DNA of 64,000 nucleotides from positions 930,001-994,000 of the forward strand of contig QVIN01000001.1 of assembly GCA_003416985.1 (NCBI GenBank), written 5' to 3'. Position numbers and translations under genes: made by a program. This DNA is from Duganella sp. BJB480 (GTDB lineage Bacteria; Pseudomonadota; Gammaproteobacteria; Burkholderiales; Burkholderiaceae_D). The stretch's first letter is position 1; every line of letters begins with the position of its first letter. Of this stretch, positions 26,701-34,653 are shown one piece after another. Below the pieces are notes generated by a model. The model did not search any database. It was not told where the DNA came from and was given only the letters and a program-made list of their open reading frames with translations.

Positions 26701-26739
26701 GTGCTGGCCTATGTAACGCGCAATCGGAACGGTGCATAG
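23698..26739 (+). CDS. RND-family efflux pump permease
   Basis: The 1013-residue inner-membrane pump has the RND architecture: TM1, a large periplasmic loop, TM2–7, a second loop, and TM8–12. The proton-relay pair is seen as D399–D400 in GLIIDDAIVMIEH, as in drug-type pumps rather than the metal-type CusA/CzcA signature. The N-terminus (HLPVSLFPTIPFPRAVVSLDAGD) resembles divergent efflux pumps found beside two-component systems. Substrates are unknown; drugs, metals or envelope metabolites are possible. The ATG at 23698 overlaps the adaptor stop; the frame is open upstream within the adaptor gene. Confidence 0.92.
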   Translation: MSVAAWAQSHRRSILFLLLMLAMAGMVAALHLPVSLFPTIPFPRAVVSLDAGDQPAEQMEMLVTRPVEEAVRRVPGVRNLRSTTSRGSAEVSINFDWGRDMAGATLEVNAAIAQVLGQLPAGTQMTTRRMDPTVFPIIAYSLVSSTLSPVQLRDLAEYQLRPLLSSVNGVSSVQTMGGALEEYRVTVDPVRLRAHDLTLDEVARTLAAANVLSAVGRLEDHYKLYLVMSDTRLQSLAQIRQTVLRNAAGAMVRLADVGTVEQAVVPEWTRVTADGRDAVLFSVYQQPGSNSVQIAADVKAKLAEYRRNIPAGVRIASWYDQSELVTESAASVRDAVLIGIGLSALVLLVFLRNVKVTMIAVVVVPAVLASTVLLLSVLGMSFNIMTLGGMAAAVGLIIDDAIVMIEHIVRRLQGGRGEMHERVISAAIEFTRPLAGSSASTLVIFAPLAFLSGVTGAFFKALSLTMAAALFISFLLTWLAVPLLAERFLKARDAEPHPESRLLLWLQRHYRRTLTALFRRPLLALPAVAALVMIGILAFRAVGSGFMPAMDEGGFVLDYRSQPGTALSETDRLLRQVEQIVRDTPDVDSYSRRTGTGLGGGLSEANSGDFFIRLKAGNRRPVEAVMDDIRGRVERDVPGLTIEMAQLMEDLIGDLTAVPQPVEIKIFADTPEQLNRAAQKVAARIAKINGVVDVRNGINPAGDALLIHIDPAKAAQEGTDVDAVSKSVDAMLNGVVATRVAVGAKMVGLRLWIPKALRGTDTALLQLQLRAPDGHLFPLQRVATMQAVTGQPQIARENLKRMVAVTARISGRDLGSVIADVKQAMAQPDALPAGAYFTLGGLYEQQQIAFQGLLMVFAAAAALVFLLLLFMYESFRIALSILVTALLAVSAVFAGLWISRTELNISAMMGMTMIIGMATEVAIFYYSEQRDLLRTMPMEQALVEAGINRMRPIAMTTLAAILTLLPLAFAIGKGSEMQQPLAIAIISGLVVQLPLVLLLMPVLAYVTRNRNGA

Positions 26740-27053
26740 GGCGGCGGTCCTATCGTTCCCGCGCCAATGAAAATTCGAAGGGGGAGTACGGAGTCAGTAC
26801 GGAGTGCGGTGGGATTTTTCCGGAGCAGGTGGGAGCCATCAATCGTTCGCGCTTCCTATGAGGGCTGTCTTCGGAGAACTCCCATAAGGCCTGCATCAAG
26901 TTGATGCGGGCCTTTTTTCTTTGCGCCGCCGAAAGTCCGGAATGGGGAACTTGCAGGTGCAATGGGACGCGGCAGCCATCGAAATATCGAAACGGGTATC
27001 GGTACGGCTGAATAAATTATCGCGCGGGGTTTGGGTTCCGCTACATTGTCGGC
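26740..27053. other. Intergenic region without a gene
   Basis: This 314-base gap holds the terminator at 26886–26918 and a short tandem repeat (AGTACGGAGTC at 26785, AGTACGGAGTG at 26796). Small open frames here lack ribosome sites and family features. No clear promoter for the rhamnosidase gene is visible; the sequence just before it is only moderately AT-rich. Confidence 0.6.
26886..26918 (+). terminator. Intrinsic terminator after the efflux operon
   Basis: AAGGCCTGCATC pairs with GATGCGGGCCTT (one G·T pair) and is followed by TTTT. It is nearly the same as the terminator after tRNA-Val at 7666. Confidence 0.88.
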
Positions 27054-29201
27054 ATGACTACACGCTCTCGCCACATGGCCTTCGCGGCCCTGCTTTTCGC
27101 TGTTTGCTGCAAGGCGTTCGCGGCCTCGTCAGCCACGTGGATTTGGTCTCCCGGCGACTTCGAGATCTGGCTGAGCAATCAGATGCAGGTCGAGCGTAAG
27201 GAGCGCGATGCGCTGTTCATGCCGTTTTGGCGCTTCTACAGCCACCAGCCGCTGGTGAACTTCATCAAGGATGTCGACCTGGCCGCTCCGGAGGAGCTTG
27301 GGTTGACGGTGGAAGGCAAGTTCAGCGTGATGCTGGATGGCCGCTTCGTGCAGGGCGATCCGCACCATATCATGCTCCCGTCCGGCAAGCATGTGATCAA
27401 CGTCCAGGTGTACAACGCGGCGTCGCCGCCAGCGCTATACCTGCAGGGTACGACTGTGCGCTCCGACGCGACGTGGACGGTGGGACCGGTGCCTCATTAC
27501 AAGCCACCCAAGAGTGCGCCGGTGCGGGCCGCCAGTTGGAACTTCGATACACCCGATGCACCGCCGTCGCGCTACAAATTGGCGACGCGCGAGATCCAGG
27601 CGGCCGTGATCCAACGCAGCCCGCGCTCGCTGCTGGTGGACTTCGGCCAGGAAACCATAGGTTTCGTCAGGCTGAAACACGTGACAGGGCGGGGCAAGGT
27701 CGCGCTGTATTATGGCGAATCGCGGGACGAGGCGCTCTCCATCGAAACCTGCGAGACGTTGGACCGCTATTCCGTCGACGCCGACGGCGATTTCGTCGCT
27801 GCGCATTCGCGCGCCATGCGCTATGTGAACGTTCAGCTGGACGAGGGTATGACGGTTGACGATGTCGTGCTGATGTATGAGTACCTGCCGCTCACCCAGC
27901 GCGGCAGCTTCAAAAGCTCGGACGACGAACTGAACCGAATCTGGGACGTGTCGATCCGGACACTGGAGTTGAACACGCGCGAGTTTTTCCTTGATGGGAT
28001 CAAGCGCGACCACTGGGTCTGGTCCGGCGATGCCGCGCAAGCCTACCTGATGAACTACTACTCGTTCTTTGACGGCGATACGGTCAAGCGGACAACCTGG
28101 GCATTGCGCGGGGCAGATCCGGTGGACATGCACATCAACACCATCCTGGATTATTCGCTGTACTGGTTCATCGGCATACAGGACTATTATCGTTACACGG
28201 GCGACGCCGATTTTGTGAAAAGCGTCTATCCGCGCATGGTAACGCTGATGGATTTCGTGCTGGGGCGGCGCAACGTCGATGGCATGCTGGAGGGCTTGCC
28301 GGGTGATTGGGTGTTTGTCGACTGGGCGCCCATGCCCAAGGAGGGCGAGCTGAGCGTGATTCAGTTGCTGTTCGCGCGCAGCCTGGAGGCGATGGCCGAC
28401 TGCGCCGCGTTGGCCAGGGATGACGAGAGGGCTGCCCAATATCGTCAACTGGCGGCGGAATTGAAGGACAAGACCATGGCGGCCTTTTGGGATCCGCAGC
28501 GGCAGGTGCTGGTCAACCGCCGGGTCGGAGGCAAGCAGGATCCGCTGGTGACGCGACACGCGAACATGTTCGCGCTGATGTTCGGCTATCTGACGCCTGC
28601 CCAGGCGGAGGCGGTCAAGCGCAATGTGCTGAAGAACGACGCGGTGCAGAAGATCACCACGCCGTATATGCGTTTCTACGAACTGGCGGCGCTGGCGGAA
28701 AGCGGTCAGCAGGACTACGTGACCGCCCAGGTCAAGGACTATTGGGGCGGCATGCTGCGTGACGGAGCGAGCTGTTTCTGGGAACAGTACGATCCGAAAC
28801 AGCAGGGAGCGGAGCGCTACGCCATGTATGGCAAGCCCTTTGGCATGAGCCTGTGCCACGCCTGGGGAGCGAGCCCGGTCTACCTGTTCGGCCGCTACTA
28901 TCTCGGTGTGCGGCCGACTCTGCCGGGCTACCAGGCTTACGTGGTGGAGCCCCGGCTGGGCGGCTTGCAATGGATCGAAGGCAGGGTGCCGACGCCGCAT
29001 GGCGATATTTCCGTGTCCGCCAACCGGACGGAGATGCGGGTGTCGGCCCCAGCCGGGGATGGCGTGTTGCGGTTTATGAGCGCAACCCTGCCGCATGCCG
29101 GCGGCACAGCGATTCGCGCCATCGGGCCTGAGCATTACGAGATGGCGCTGAAGGCCGGCGAGCAGTACGTGGTGACCTATACGCTGCCGGGCGCGCATTG
29201 A
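27054..29201 (+). CDS. GH78 alpha-L-rhamnosidase-like glycoside hydrolase
   Basis: The 715-residue protein has a signal peptide (ending CKAFAA), N-terminal beta-sandwich domains with the GH78 marker LLVDFGQETIGFVRLK (193–208), and an (alpha/alpha)6 barrel with FFLDGIKRDHWVWSGDA (311–327) and GASCFWEQYDP. These match the catalytic regions of GH78, in which the canonical DCPQRE acid motif is here DGIKRD, so aspartate 319 stands where glutamate is usual; this variant is typical of one GH78 subgroup. It would release rhamnose, or a related sugar, from plant or bacterial glycans in the periplasm. It precedes the LacI gene and may belong to the same sugar locus. Confidence 0.82.
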   Translation: MTTRSRHMAFAALLFAVCCKAFAASSATWIWSPGDFEIWLSNQMQVERKERDALFMPFWRFYSHQPLVNFIKDVDLAAPEELGLTVEGKFSVMLDGRFVQGDPHHIMLPSGKHVINVQVYNAASPPALYLQGTTVRSDATWTVGPVPHYKPPKSAPVRAASWNFDTPDAPPSRYKLATREIQAAVIQRSPRSLLVDFGQETIGFVRLKHVTGRGKVALYYGESRDEALSIETCETLDRYSVDADGDFVAAHSRAMRYVNVQLDEGMTVDDVVLMYEYLPLTQRGSFKSSDDELNRIWDVSIRTLELNTREFFLDGIKRDHWVWSGDAAQAYLMNYYSFFDGDTVKRTTWALRGADPVDMHINTILDYSLYWFIGIQDYYRYTGDADFVKSVYPRMVTLMDFVLGRRNVDGMLEGLPGDWVFVDWAPMPKEGELSVIQLLFARSLEAMADCAALARDDERAAQYRQLAAELKDKTMAAFWDPQRQVLVNRRVGGKQDPLVTRHANMFALMFGYLTPAQAEAVKRNVLKNDAVQKITTPYMRFYELAALAESGQQDYVTAQVKDYWGGMLRDGASCFWEQYDPKQQGAERYAMYGKPFGMSLCHAWGASPVYLFGRYYLGVRPTLPGYQAYVVEPRLGGLQWIEGRVPTPHGDISVSANRTEMRVSAPAGDGVLRFMSATLPHAGGTAIRAIGPEHYEMALKAGEQYVVTYTLPGAH

Positions 29202-29264
29202 GGCGGCAAGTATAGCTTGGCCGAATCTGTCATCGCGGCGTGCGCGGTGTCCTGTAGATACCTG

Positions 29265-29293
29265 TTGACGTCCAACCAAGGATTGCCTATCAT
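29265..29293 (+). promoter_or_regulatory. Promoter of the LacI–ABC transporter operon
   Basis: TTGACG (29265–29270) and TATCAT (29288–29293) are separated by 17 bases, a good sigma-70 match. The operator candidate at 29302 begins at the expected transcription start. Confidence 0.7.
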
Positions 29294-29301
29294 CTCTAAA
29301 A

Positions 29302-29318
29302 ATGACAACGTTGGACAT
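29302..29318 (+). promoter_or_regulatory. Operator copy 1 (ATGACAACGTTGGACAT)
   Basis: This 17-base imperfect dyad lies directly after the -10 element, over the transcription start, and upstream of the LacI-family gene. Two near-identical copies lie at 34607 and 39025. It is the likely binding site of the LacI-family protein, giving autoregulation. Confidence 0.75.
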
Positions 29319-29370
29319 TTTCGTTTGTTCAAGGAAGTCGACTCAAAAAAACAGCAGCAGAGGAGACGGT

Positions 29371-30396
29371 GTGGCAACGATTCATGATGTCGCCGAAAAG
29401 GCAGGCGTTTCTATCAAAACAGTGTCGCGCGTACTAAATGGCGGCACGGAAGTTTCTGAGAAGACCCGGAACCGCATTGAACAGGCGATGCGGACGCTGG
29501 AGTTCACGCCTTCGGCCGCCGCACGCATGCTGCGTGGGCGCCCGACCGGTCTGGTCGCGGTCATTGCGGAGCAGCTGACCACAACTCCTGATTCCACCGA
29601 GATCATCAAAGGCATACAGCAAGTATGCGAGCAGCTGGGGAAAGTTTTACTGATCGGCGAAACCGGCGGCCATGCCGATGTGGCGGAGCGCCTGGTTGCC
29701 GATATGCGGGAGCGCCGTGTCGAGGGGATTTTGTTCGCGACCCCTTTTCACCGTCGGGTTGAACTGGCGATGTCGCTTGGCGGCACGCCCACCGCGTTGG
29801 CCAATTGCTTTGAAACGGCGGGGCGTTATATGCAGGTGGTCCCGGACGATGAGAGCGGCGGCTATGCCGCTGCGCAAATCGTGCTGCGGGCCGGTCACCG
29901 CAAGATCGCCTTTCTGCAATTGATACCCGGCATGGTGGCGACCGAGCTGCGTGCGCGCGGCTTCCACAAGGCGATGCAGGAACACGGCATCACATCGAGA
30001 CCGGAATGGCTGATTCATGGCGCCGAGGCGGACGACGCAAACGAATTTGCGCATCTGTCCGGTGCGGTCGACCGTCTATTCGCCGGCGCCGACCAGCCTA
30101 CCGCCATCTTGTGTGGCAACGATAAGATGGCGATGCGTGTCATTTTCATCCTGCAACGGCGGGGATTGCGCGTTCCGGCGGATGTGTCCATTGTGGGCTT
30201 CGATGATTTCAGGCTCATTTCCGAAGCGCTCGATCCCGGCCTGACCACGGTGGCGCTGCCATACCGTGAGATCGGCGAACTCACCGGACGTTTTGTGCTG
30301 GACCCCGGCGGTCAAATGGCCAGGACGGTCCGCGTGCCTTGCGTGCCGGTTATGCGGGGCACGGTGGCGGCACCGCCGGCCAGGGCCAAGCCATGA
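29371..30396 (+). CDS. LacI-family transcriptional regulator of the fructoside locus
   Basis: The 341-residue protein starts (GTG) MATIHDVAEKAGVSIKTVSR, the LacI helix-turn-helix, followed by the hinge and a periplasmic-binding-type effector domain. AGGAG lies five bases before the GTG; an upstream in-frame ATG at 29302 is inside the operator and is rejected. It is the first gene of an operon with the ABC importer and a GH68-like enzyme, and overlaps the binding-protein gene by four bases. It likely represses the locus until a fructose-containing sugar is present. Confidence 0.93.
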   Translation: MATIHDVAEKAGVSIKTVSRVLNGGTEVSEKTRNRIEQAMRTLEFTPSAAARMLRGRPTGLVAVIAEQLTTTPDSTEIIKGIQQVCEQLGKVLLIGETGGHADVAERLVADMRERRVEGILFATPFHRRVELAMSLGGTPTALANCFETAGRYMQVVPDDESGGYAAAQIVLRAGHRKIAFLQLIPGMVATELRARGFHKAMQEHGITSRPEWLIHGAEADDANEFAHLSGAVDRLFAGADQPTAILCGNDKMAMRVIFILQRRGLRVPADVSIVGFDDFRLISEALDPGLTTVALPYREIGELTGRFVLDPGGQMARTVRVPCVPVMRGTVAAPPARAKP

Positions 30397-31661
30397 AGCG
30401 CGCATTGATCGTTTTGCTGGCCGGGATGGCGGGGACAGTGATGGCGGCGCCGGTTGAAATCCGGGTGTGGCGCCACGATACCGGCGACCTCGAGATGGCT
30501 GCGGGACGCGCCGCGGTCGAGCGCTTCAATGGCTCGCAGTCGCGCTGGAAGGTCGTGGTCGAGGCGATCCCGCAGGGCTCGTATACCGAATCCATTACCG
30601 CCGCGTCCATGGTCGGCCAGCTGCCATGCGTTATTGCGTTGGACCAGCCGACCGTGCCCAACTTCGCCTGGGCGGGCCATATACGCTCGCTGGATACGCT
30701 GTTGCCCGCCGACGCACTGGCCCGCCTGCTGGAAGGCGGTCGCGGCACCTACAAGGGCAAGGTGTATAGCGTCGGCCAACTGGATGTGGTGCTGGCGCTG
30801 TTTGCCCGGCGTTCGCAATTGGCGTCGCTGGGCGTGCGCGAGGCAACCATGGAAAAGCCTTACACGGCGGTTGAATTCCACGACATTCTCGCCACCGCGA
30901 AGCGCAGCGGTCATTATCGCTTTCCACTGGACTTGAACGGCCGCTTCAAGGGCGAATGGTACAGCTACGCTTTTTCGCCGTGGCTGCAGAGCGCCGGCAC
31001 CGATCTGATCGACCGCACCACCTATTTGCATGTCGACGGCGTGCTCAATAATGACACGGCGGTTGGCGTCGGCCGCTATTACGGCAGACTATTCAAGGAA
31101 AAGCTGGTGGAGCGTCATCCAGCCGACGATCGCGCATTTGAACAAGGCCGATCGCTGTTCCACTACACCGGCTCATGGAAGGCGCGCGAATACAGCGAGC
31201 GGTTCGGTGGCGATCTGGTGGTCATGCCGCCACCGGACTTTGGCCGCGGGCCGAAGATAGGCGCCGCATCCTGGCAGTGGGGCATCACCCAGAGCTGCCG
31301 CAATCCCGACGGCGCGGCGGCGTTCTTGACCCATCTGATCTCCTCGCCGGAAATCGCCGCCGCCTCGCGCATGACCGGCCTCGTGCCTGTCACCGCCGAG
31401 GGCGCCATGCTGACCGAACACTATCGTCCCGATGGCGACTGGCGGGCGTATTTTGAATTCGCCAGGCGGTATGCGGTGGCGCGGCCGGCCACGCCGGCCT
31501 ATCCGGCGCTGTCGTCCACCTTTGAGAAAGCCATGGCGGACATCCGCAGCGGCAAGGATGCCGCCGAGGCACTGGACGAGGCCGTGGAAGCCATGGAGCA
31601 CAACATCGCGCGCAACAACGGCTACGGCTTCGGCGCGCCAAAAGGGAGGGGCGCCTTATGA
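30393..31661 (+). CDS. Sugar ABC transporter substrate-binding protein (CUT1 family)
   Basis: The 422-residue protein has a signal peptide (MKRALIVLLAGMAGTVMA) and a type 1 extracellular solute-binding domain (VEIRVWRHDTGDLEM, FNGSQSRWKVVVEAIPQGSY). It would bind an oligosaccharide in the periplasm and hand it to the permeases that follow. ATGA overlaps connect it to the LacI gene and the first permease gene. Fructo-oligosaccharides or sucrose are the likely ligands, judged from the adjacent GH32/GH68-type enzymes and fructokinase. Confidence 0.92.
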   Translation: MKRALIVLLAGMAGTVMAAPVEIRVWRHDTGDLEMAAGRAAVERFNGSQSRWKVVVEAIPQGSYTESITAASMVGQLPCVIALDQPTVPNFAWAGHIRSLDTLLPADALARLLEGGRGTYKGKVYSVGQLDVVLALFARRSQLASLGVREATMEKPYTAVEFHDILATAKRSGHYRFPLDLNGRFKGEWYSYAFSPWLQSAGTDLIDRTTYLHVDGVLNNDTAVGVGRYYGRLFKEKLVERHPADDRAFEQGRSLFHYTGSWKAREYSERFGGDLVVMPPPDFGRGPKIGAASWQWGITQSCRNPDGAAAFLTHLISSPEIAAASRMTGLVPVTAEGAMLTEHYRPDGDWRAYFEFARRYAVARPATPAYPALSSTFEKAMADIRSGKDAAEALDEAVEAMEHNIARNNGYGFGAPKGRGAL

Positions 31662-32734
31662 AACTCAAACTCGGCCAGGACAGTCCGTTCGCGGTGGCGC
31701 TGTTCGCCTCGCCGGCGGTGCTGCTGTTCATGCTGTTCGTCGCCTTGCCGCTGTTGCTGGCCGCAGGCGCCACGCTGACCAACCATCGCCTGATGTCGCC
31801 CGAGCCCACGCGATATATCGGACTGGACAACTACCGCCGATTGCTCGCGCTCGATCTGGCCGTCGTCGAACCGCTGCGCGAAGCGGGTGCGGTGCTCAGG
31901 GACGAGGATGGCGTCCGCTATCCCACCTGGCGCCAGGTCCGGCGCTTGCATCCCGAATTGGGCGCCTACCGTGAAGCGTTCCATCTCGACCTGCCCGAGG
32001 CGCTGGGCGGCGCGCGCTGGGTGCTGGCCGCCAGCGATCCATTGTTTTATCGATCGCTGATCAATACCTTCCTGTTTGCGTTGCTGGTGCTGCCATTGCA
32101 GTGCGGCGTTGCGCTCGGCCTTGCGGTGCTGGTCAATCAGAAGATACGCGGCCGTATCTTCTTCCGCACGGTGTATTTTGCACCGGTGGTCACGTCGATG
32201 GTCGTGGCGTCCATCGTCTGGGCCTTCATGCTGAACACGGATCGCGGCATGCTCAATGAGTTGTTGCGCGGTTTGCTGGGCGACCCGAACGCCGGCCCGG
32301 ATTGGTTGGGCGATAGCCGCTACGCCCTGCCGGCCATCGCGCTGATGTCGGCATGGCAGGGGGCCGGATTCCAGATGCTGGTGTTCCTGGCCGGCCTGCA
32401 GTCGATCTCGCCGGAACTGTATGAGGCGGCCACGCTGATGGGCGCCAATGCCTGGCAACGCTTTGTCCACGTCACCTTGCCGGGCCTGCGCAACACCATT
32501 GTGTTTGTGCTGGTATCGACCACGCTGCTGGCGTTCGGATTGTTCACGCAGGTGGATGTCATGACCTCGGGCGGGCCGCTCGATTCGACATCGACCGTGG
32601 TGTACCACGCTGTACGCAGCGGCTTCAAGGAGCAGGACGTCGGTTATGGTTCGACCATCACGCTGGTGTTCTTTGTCATCGTGCTGGCGTTGTCCTGGAT
32701 GCAGCGCGCGTTGGTCGCAAAAGGAGAGAAATGA
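31658..32734 (+). CDS. Sugar ABC transporter permease (MalF-like)
   Basis: The 358-residue membrane protein has six predicted spanning segments and the EAA loop YEAATLMGANAWQRFVHVTLPGL. An unusual feature is a charged stretch of about 70 residues (about 52–125) between the first and second segments, longer than in typical CUT1 permeases. It pairs with the next gene and overlaps both neighbours by four bases. Confidence 0.92.
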   Translation: MKLKLGQDSPFAVALFASPAVLLFMLFVALPLLLAAGATLTNHRLMSPEPTRYIGLDNYRRLLALDLAVVEPLREAGAVLRDEDGVRYPTWRQVRRLHPELGAYREAFHLDLPEALGGARWVLAASDPLFYRSLINTFLFALLVLPLQCGVALGLAVLVNQKIRGRIFFRTVYFAPVVTSMVVASIVWAFMLNTDRGMLNELLRGLLGDPNAGPDWLGDSRYALPAIALMSAWQGAGFQMLVFLAGLQSISPELYEAATLMGANAWQRFVHVTLPGLRNTIVFVLVSTTLLAFGLFTQVDVMTSGGPLDSTSTVVYHAVRSGFKEQDVGYGSTITLVFFVIVLALSWMQRALVAKGEK

Positions 32735-33618
32735 TGGGCACCACCTGGCGCAAGCGTCTGCACGAAACCACGTTGTTCATCGCGATGAGCGCAATCGGCA
32801 TCGTCTTCATCGCGCCCTTGCTGTTCATGTTTATTTCGTCGTTCAAGAGCGATGCCGCGATCTTCGCCAATCTGAATCGCTGGTCGGCGTACCTGCCCTC
32901 GGCGGAGTGGTCGATGCGCAATTACACGGCGGTGTTCGAGAAAAGCGACCTGCCGTCCTTCCTGCTGAACTCGACGTTGATCGCGGCACTGGTCGTGGTC
33001 GGCGGCGTGCTGGTCAACAGCATGCTGGCCTTTTCTATCGCGCGCATGCGCTGGCGCGGCCGCAACCTGCTGCTGGCGTTGGTGGTCGCGATGGTGATCG
33101 TGCCATTTGAGGTGATCGCCATCCCATTGCTGTCGCTGGTGGCGCGCCTGCCTTGGCCGGCCATCGAACATGGCCGGCTGGTACTGCACACCGGTTGGTT
33201 CAACAGTCTGCACGTGCAGGTGATCCCCTTCCTCGCCAACGCGTTCTGCGTATTTTTGTTCTATCAGTTTTTCCGAGATATTCCGCCGGAACTGGACGAG
33301 GCAGCCAAGATGGACGGCGCCGGCCCGTGGACGGTCTATGCCCGCATCATCATGCCCAATAGCGGTCCGGTGATCGCCACCGCCGCCATTGTGCTGTTCA
33401 TCTCCGCATGGAACCAGTACCTGTGGCCGATCATGGTGATACAGGGAGAGGCGTTCCGTCCGGTGCAGCCGGGCATACAACAATTTTTCGGACGCACTAA
33501 TTCGTGGGGGCAGATCATGGCCTACGCATCGGTGATCACTTTGCCCGTACTTGCGGTGTTCCTGGCTTTCCAGCGGCAGTTTGTCGCCTCGGTGGCGGGC
33601 GCCGGGGTCAAGGGCTAA
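32731..33618 (+). CDS. Sugar ABC transporter permease (MalG-like)
   Basis: The 295-residue membrane protein has six spanning segments and the EAA loop LDEAAKMDGAGPWTVYARIIMPNSGP. It forms the translocation pore with the preceding permease. It overlaps that gene by four bases and is followed after 14 bases by the GH68-like enzyme gene, so import and intracellular cleavage are co-expressed. Confidence 0.93.
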   Translation: MMGTTWRKRLHETTLFIAMSAIGIVFIAPLLFMFISSFKSDAAIFANLNRWSAYLPSAEWSMRNYTAVFEKSDLPSFLLNSTLIAALVVVGGVLVNSMLAFSIARMRWRGRNLLLALVVAMVIVPFEVIAIPLLSLVARLPWPAIEHGRLVLHTGWFNSLHVQVIPFLANAFCVFLFYQFFRDIPPELDEAAKMDGAGPWTVYARIIMPNSGPVIATAAIVLFISAWNQYLWPIMVIQGEAFRPVQPGIQQFFGRTNSWGQIMAYASVITLPVLAVFLAFQRQFVASVAGAGVKG

Positions 33619-33632
33619 CTTTTGGAAGCATC

Positions 33633-34610
33633 ATGACACTTCAAATCAGCGACAAATTCATCTGGGACTTTTGGCATTTCGAGGAAGCGGGGCGGCAACA
33701 CCTGTTTTTCCTGCAGGCCGACCGTGCGATCGGCAATCCAGATCTACGCCACTGGAATGTTTCGATCGGTCACGCGGTATCGTCGGACTTGCGTGACTGG
33801 ACGCCGCTGGGCACGGTATTCGGGCCGTCGGCCGGTCCCGCATGGGACGATTACACCACCTGGACCGGCTCGGTCATCAAGGCCGAAGGCGGCTATCACC
33901 TGTTCTATACCGGCACCAGCCGCGCTGAAAATGGTATGCGCCAGCGCATCGGCCACGCGGTGGCGGCCAGCATCGACGGCCCGTGGACGCGTGTCGGCAC
34001 CGGTCTGGCGCTCGACCTGGACGAACGGTTTTATGAAGAGCACGCGGAAGGGCGCTGGCATGACCGTGCGCTCCGCGATCCGTGGGTGCTGCCGGAAAAA
34101 ATAGACGGCATGTACCACATGTTCTTCACCGCGCGCCGCAACGACGGTCCGCTGTACGAGCGCGGTGTGATCGGGCATGCGGTGTCGCCCGACCTGATGC
34201 AATGGGAAGCGACAGCGCCTGTGTATGAAGGCGGACACTATGGCCAATTGGAAGTGCCGCAGGTGTTCGAACGGGAAGGCCGCTGGTACTGCGTGTTCTG
34301 CAATGTCGCGCCGCACTGGTCGGAGCAAATGCGGGCCGAGCACGATGGCGGCGTGTCCGGCACCCATTACCTGGTGGCCGATCATCCGCTCGGACCATGG
34401 CAGCCCGCGCCAGGTTTCCTCGACGGCGACATCCCTTGCCGCCGCTATGCCGGCAAGATCCTGCGCGATCCGGTCACCGGCAAGGACAGCCTGATGGCGT
34501 TTGAAGACACCGGCGTGGACGGGCAGTTCGTGGGCCGCATCTGCGATCCGATTCCGCTGCGGTTGGAAAATGGCCTGTACCGGGTTGACGATCTTTTGGC
34601 TCGAAAATGA
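33633..34610 (+). CDS. Cytoplasmic GH68/GH32-clan beta-fructosidase-like enzyme
   Basis: The 325-residue protein is a five-bladed propeller of clan GH-J type. Candidate catalytic residues are aspartate 12 in IWDFWHF (like the WDSWP nucleophile region of GH68), R148-D149-P150 as transition-state stabiliser, and glutamate 207 in GQLEVPQVFE as acid/base. No signal peptide is present, so it should act on sugars brought in by the ABC importer, releasing fructose. The stop codon overlaps operator copy 2. The start at 33633 is preferred over upstream in-frame starts inside the permease gene. A GH43-like activity is an alternative. Confidence 0.75.
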   Translation: MTLQISDKFIWDFWHFEEAGRQHLFFLQADRAIGNPDLRHWNVSIGHAVSSDLRDWTPLGTVFGPSAGPAWDDYTTWTGSVIKAEGGYHLFYTGTSRAENGMRQRIGHAVAASIDGPWTRVGTGLALDLDERFYEEHAEGRWHDRALRDPWVLPEKIDGMYHMFFTARRNDGPLYERGVIGHAVSPDLMQWEATAPVYEGGHYGQLEVPQVFEREGRWYCVFCNVAPHWSEQMRAEHDGGVSGTHYLVADHPLGPWQPAPGFLDGDIPCRRYAGKILRDPVTGKDSLMAFEDTGVDGQFVGRICDPIPLRLENGLYRVDDLLARK

Positions 34611-34623
34611 CAACGATAGACAT
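34607..34623 (+). promoter_or_regulatory. Operator copy 2 (ATGACAACGATAGACAT)
   Basis: This copy overlaps the stop of the GH68-like gene and lies 30 bases before the GH32 gene. It is identical to copy 3 at 39025 and differs from copy 1 at 29302 in two bases. A TTGACG at 34585 could be a -35 element, but no good -10 follows. Confidence 0.7.
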
Positions 34624-34653
34624 ACAAAAATAAGAGCACCTGGAGGAGACACG

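Noticed and set aside
26750..26962. Small minus-strand open frame in the gap after the efflux operon
   Set aside because: It crosses the terminator hairpin, lacks a ribosome site and resembles no protein family.
29302..29370. Upstream ATG start for the LacI-family regulator
   Set aside because: This ATG is the first base of the operator and lies at the transcription start; the GTG at 29371 has a proper ribosome site and the family N-terminus.
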